A model generated the notes under the pieces. It was not told where the DNA came from, did not search any database, and saw only the letters and a program-made list of their open reading frames with translations. DNA of 42,141 nucleotides from an uncultured Clostridia bacterium. GTDB taxonomy: Bacteria; Bacillota; Clostridia; RUG12999. Position 1 is the stretch's first letter. The number at the start of each line of letters is the position of its first letter. The position numbers were made by a program, and so were the translations under genes. Where the stretch lies: the NCBI GenBank assembly GCA_934792465.1, contig CAKVOK010000028.1, positions 1 through 42,141 of the forward strand, written 5' to 3'. This document shows positions 40,019 to 42,141 of the stretch, one piece after another.

Positions 40019-41188
40019 TTATATTTTCTTTTTAATGCATCTGTCCGCAGCAACGCAAATAAGCATTGTTACAAGCATATCCGGCAGCGTATATCCCACA
40101 GGAAGGTCGGTATGCATCAAAAATCTGTACAACACAAATCCGATAAGCCATATTACGGCATTGCGCATATCGAATCCGCTTTCCGACTTATCCCTGCGAA
40201 TCAGGAAGAAATCGGCAATCTGAACCGCAATCATCGGCGCAAACACAGAACCTATAAGATAGAGAAAATTCGTAATATCGTCCATCGGGAAAAGCATAGC
40301 CGCAGCCGTTCCTATTATCGTTACGGCTATCGCCGCATATTTCCCCTTGATTTTTGAAAATACGGATTCGGAAGAAATACCTGCCGAATAAGCGTCCATA
40401 AACGTTGTTGTAACCGTGGAAAGAACAACAATCAAAAGTCCGAGAATACCGAGTCCGGCTTTGAGCAGTATCTGCGCAATATCGCTTTCGCCGGTCAGAA
40501 CCGCCGCTCCCATACCTATAATGTACATCCAGCAGCTCACAATTCCGTATGTAACGGCACTTACCGCACTTGCTTTCACGGGTTTTTCGGCTTCTCTCGT
40601 ATAATCCGAAATCAGCGGCAGCCACGAAAGAGGCATCGCAACCGCAAGCTCGACCGCCGCTCCGAACGAAAGCGCTTCCGAATCGAGCATAGGTGCAGCG
40701 TTATTTCCGAAAAATATAATCTTACACAAAATAAGCGTAAGCACAAAAAGTGCAGCCATGGCAACCGTATTCAGCTTACCGAGTTTCGTTACGCCTACCG
40801 AAATCCAAAGCACAATAAGTCCTCCTATTACCAGACACCAAAGCCATGCCCCTGCGGAAAACAAGCCGTTTGCGGCAAGTGCGCCGTCGTATATCATTAT
40901 AGCTGTCCAGCCGACAAGCTGCAATACGTTCATGAACGCAAAAAACAGTCCTCCTCTTTGTCCGAAGCTGCTTTTTACCGTTTCCATTGCACTTTTTCTG
41001 CATTTGCCGCCGATTACACCGGCAAGAAACAGCAGCACACAGCCTATGAGATGTCCGAGCAAAATTGCCGCTATACCCGTTTTAAATCCGAGCGAAGCAA
41101 ACGCTATACCCGTTAATATTTCGGCGAGCGATACCGCCGCACCGAACCAAATTAATCCGTTTTCAAAAAGTGATGTACGTTTTTCCAT
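40019..41188 (-). CDS. cytX: Hydroxymethylpyrimidine transporter CytX
   Basis: A 389-residue member of the NCS1 (purine-cytosine permease) family with about twelve membrane segments. CytX marks: WFGAAVSLAEILTG at the start, VGWTAIMIYDGA, LPLISDYTREA and TFMDAYSAG. CytX is known as the predicted transporter for hydroxymethylpyrimidine, a thiamine precursor, often cotranscribed with thi genes. Here its ATG overlaps the thiD stop by one base. The C-terminus ends in DRCIKKK. Confidence 0.92.
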   Translation of the reverse strand: MEKRTSLFENGLIWFGAAVSLAEILTGIAFASLGFKTGIAAILLGHLIGCVLLFLAGVIGGKCRKSAMETVKSSFGQRGGLFFAFMNVLQLVGWTAIMIYDGALAANGLFSAGAWLWCLVIGGLIVLWISVGVTKLGKLNTVAMAALFVLTLILCKIIFFGNNAAPMLDSEALSFGAAVELAVAMPLSWLPLISDYTREAEKPVKASAVSAVTYGIVSCWMYIIGMGAAVLTGESDIAQILLKAGLGILGLLIVVLSTVTTTFMDAYSAGISSESVFSKIKGKYAAIAVTIIGTAAAMLFPMDDITNFLYLIGSVFAPMIAVQIADFFLIRRDKSESGFDMRNAVIWLIGFVLYRFLMHTDLPVGYTLPDMLVTMLICVAADRCIKKKI

Positions 41189-41994
41189 TATTCTTTCTCC
41201 TTCGTATACTCATTACAAATTGCAAACCCATGATTCATAGGTCCTTTCCCTTTGCCGAGGTTCAGCATTGCCGAAAGCGCCCCGGAAATATATTCTTTAG
41301 CACGTTTTACCGATTCTTCCATGTCAAATCCCTTTGCAAGGTTTGCGGCAATTGCCGACGAGAGCGTGCAGCCCGTGCCGTGCGTATTCGGATTGTCAAT
41401 CCTTTTTCCCATAAACCATTTATATCCGCCGTTGCTGTAAAGCAAATCGTTTGCGTCGTTCAAATCGTGCCCGCCTTTGCACAACACGGCGCAGTGATAC
41501 GTATCGGAAATCCTCTTTGCCGCTTCTGTCATATCGTCGGGCGATGTGATTTTCATGCCTGTAAGCTCTTCCGCTTCCGGTATATTCGGCGTGAGTATAT
41601 CGGCAAGAGGGAAAAGTTCTTCTTTCAGAGTTCCTATTGCGTTTTCGTTCAGCAGCCTTGCTCCGCTTGTCGCCACCATAACCGGGTCGACAACGATATT
41701 CTCCGCCTTATATTCTTTCAGCTTCCGTGCAATCACACGTATAAGTCCGCTTTCTGAAACCATACCGATTTTAACCGAATCGGGGCGTATATCGCCGAAC
41801 ACGCAGTCAAGCTCCTGCGCCAGAAATTCCTCGGTTGCATTCATAATTGAAGTAACGCCGGTTGTATTCTGTGCTGTCATTGCAGTAATTGCAGACGTGG
41901 CAAAAACCCCGTTTGCAAGCATTGTTTTTATATCAGCCTGAATACCGGCGCCTCCGCCGGAATCGCTTCCGGCGATCGTTAGTGATGTTTTCAT
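41188..41994 (-). CDS. thiD: Hydroxymethylpyrimidine/phosphomethylpyrimidine kinase ThiD
   Basis: A 268-residue ribokinase-fold enzyme that phosphorylates HMP twice to HMP-PP for thiamine synthesis. Motifs: TIAGSDSGGGAGIQADIKT at the start, VDPVMVATSG in the middle, and NTHGTGCTLSSAIAA with the catalytic cysteine near 212. Length is normal. AAAGGA precedes the ATG. Together with cytX it makes a salvage unit: import HMP and phosphorylate it. No TPP riboswitch core (CTGAGA, ACCTGAT) is found in the 147 nt upstream that are visible. Confidence 0.95.
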   Translation of the reverse strand: MKTSLTIAGSDSGGGAGIQADIKTMLANGVFATSAITAMTAQNTTGVTSIMNATEEFLAQELDCVFGDIRPDSVKIGMVSESGLIRVIARKLKEYKAENIVVDPVMVATSGARLLNENAIGTLKEELFPLADILTPNIPEAEELTGMKITSPDDMTEAAKRISDTYHCAVLCKGGHDLNDANDLLYSNGGYKWFMGKRIDNPNTHGTGCTLSSAIAANLAKGFDMEESVKRAKEYISGALSAMLNLGKGKGPMNHGFAICNEYTKEKE

Positions 41995-42025
41995 AATCTC
42001 ATTTCCTTTCTAACGTTTTGTATAT

Positions 42026-42056
42026 GCGATATAAAGTGGTGCCCCCGATATACCGC
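42026..42056 (-). other. Hairpin in the thiD leader
   Basis: GCGGTATA pairs with TATATCGC around a G-rich loop containing GGGGGCACC, about 32 nt before the start codon. It is not a TPP riboswitch by sequence. It may affect the leader of thiD. Confidence 0.5.
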
Positions 42057-42077
42057 TTTTTATAATTAATGACTGCT

Positions 42078-42132
42078 GAACAATTACAAAATGCACTCAT
42101 ATACTAATTTTTTCGGCATTTTGTAATTGTTC
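42078..42132. repeat. 17-bp perfect inverted repeat upstream of thiD
   Basis: GAACAATTACAAAATGC at 42078-42094 and its exact complement at 42116-42132, loop 21 nt. No U-run follows on the minus strand. It could be the end of an upstream unit cut by the window or part of a dispersed repeat. Confidence 0.65.
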
Positions 42133-42141
42133 AAGTGCAAG

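Noticed and set aside
40188..41240. Long frames of both strands inside cytX (145 codons minus, 160 codons plus)
   Set aside because: cytX shows continuous membrane-protein sequence and family motifs; the others have no start signals.
41995..42141. TPP riboswitch upstream of thiD
   Set aside because: Neither the CTGAGA nor the ACCTGAT core is present in the visible part.

Overview
The window is chromosomal DNA from an AT-rich, spore-forming Gram-positive anaerobe of the Clostridia. An alpha/beta-type small acid-soluble spore protein, a Rex redox repressor, SLH-domain surface proteins, many zinc-ribbon/TPR membrane proteins, strong AGGAGG ribosome binding sites and TTGACA-17-TATAAT promoters point that way. 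I cannot name a genus. No rRNA, tRNA or CRISPR array was seen.

Layout. 0.1-5.7 kb (+): a ClpE-like AAA+ unfoldase, a TetR regulator and a secreted SLH-M13 metallopeptidase. 5.8-6.3 kb: a yjdF-type riboswitch and yjdF. 6.4-9.7 kb (-): a TrpXYZ-like ABC importer (lipoprotein, permease, ATPase) with a low-molecular-weight tyrosine phosphatase as last gene. Its leader carries nine NAG triplets on a 5-nt register, a competing antiterminator/terminator pair, and a second NAG cluster over the start codon. This looks like TRAP-type tryptophan control. 9.8-24.2 kb (+): a twelve-gene co-directional locus with a PP2C phosphatase, a transmembrane Ser/Thr kinase, TPR proteins, zinc-ribbon membrane proteins, PPC/copper-amine-oxidase-like stalk domains, chitobiase-like domains, a YARHG protein and a lipoprotein amidase. 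It looks like one envelope-directed phospho-signalling system. 24.4-29.7 kb (+): a more AT-rich operon with an SPFH/zinc-ribbon protein, a small membrane protein, a CFI-box protein, a zinc-ribbon/TIR membrane protein and an unknown.

29.9-34.8 kb (-): VanZ-like protein, rex, metA (acetyl-CoA type by residue 111), SASP, an SLH protein with a truncated paralogue, a gene fragment, and Hsp20. 35.0-36.8 kb (+): a PucR/CdaR-type regulator and a DUF1003 membrane protein. 36.8-38.1 kb: a scar region with a decayed tyrosine-recombinase start, duplicated short sequences, and an unassigned structured RNA with its own promoter, 21-bp closing stem and terminator. 38.2-42.0 kb (-): the GGGtGRT protein with an IscU/NifU-like partner, then cytX and thiD for hydroxymethylpyrimidine uptake and phosphorylation.

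The most notable items are the predicted TRAP-like leader, the kinase/phosphatase zinc-ribbon locus, the SPFH-TIR operon, and the orphan structured RNA. All functional statements are predictions from sequence alone.
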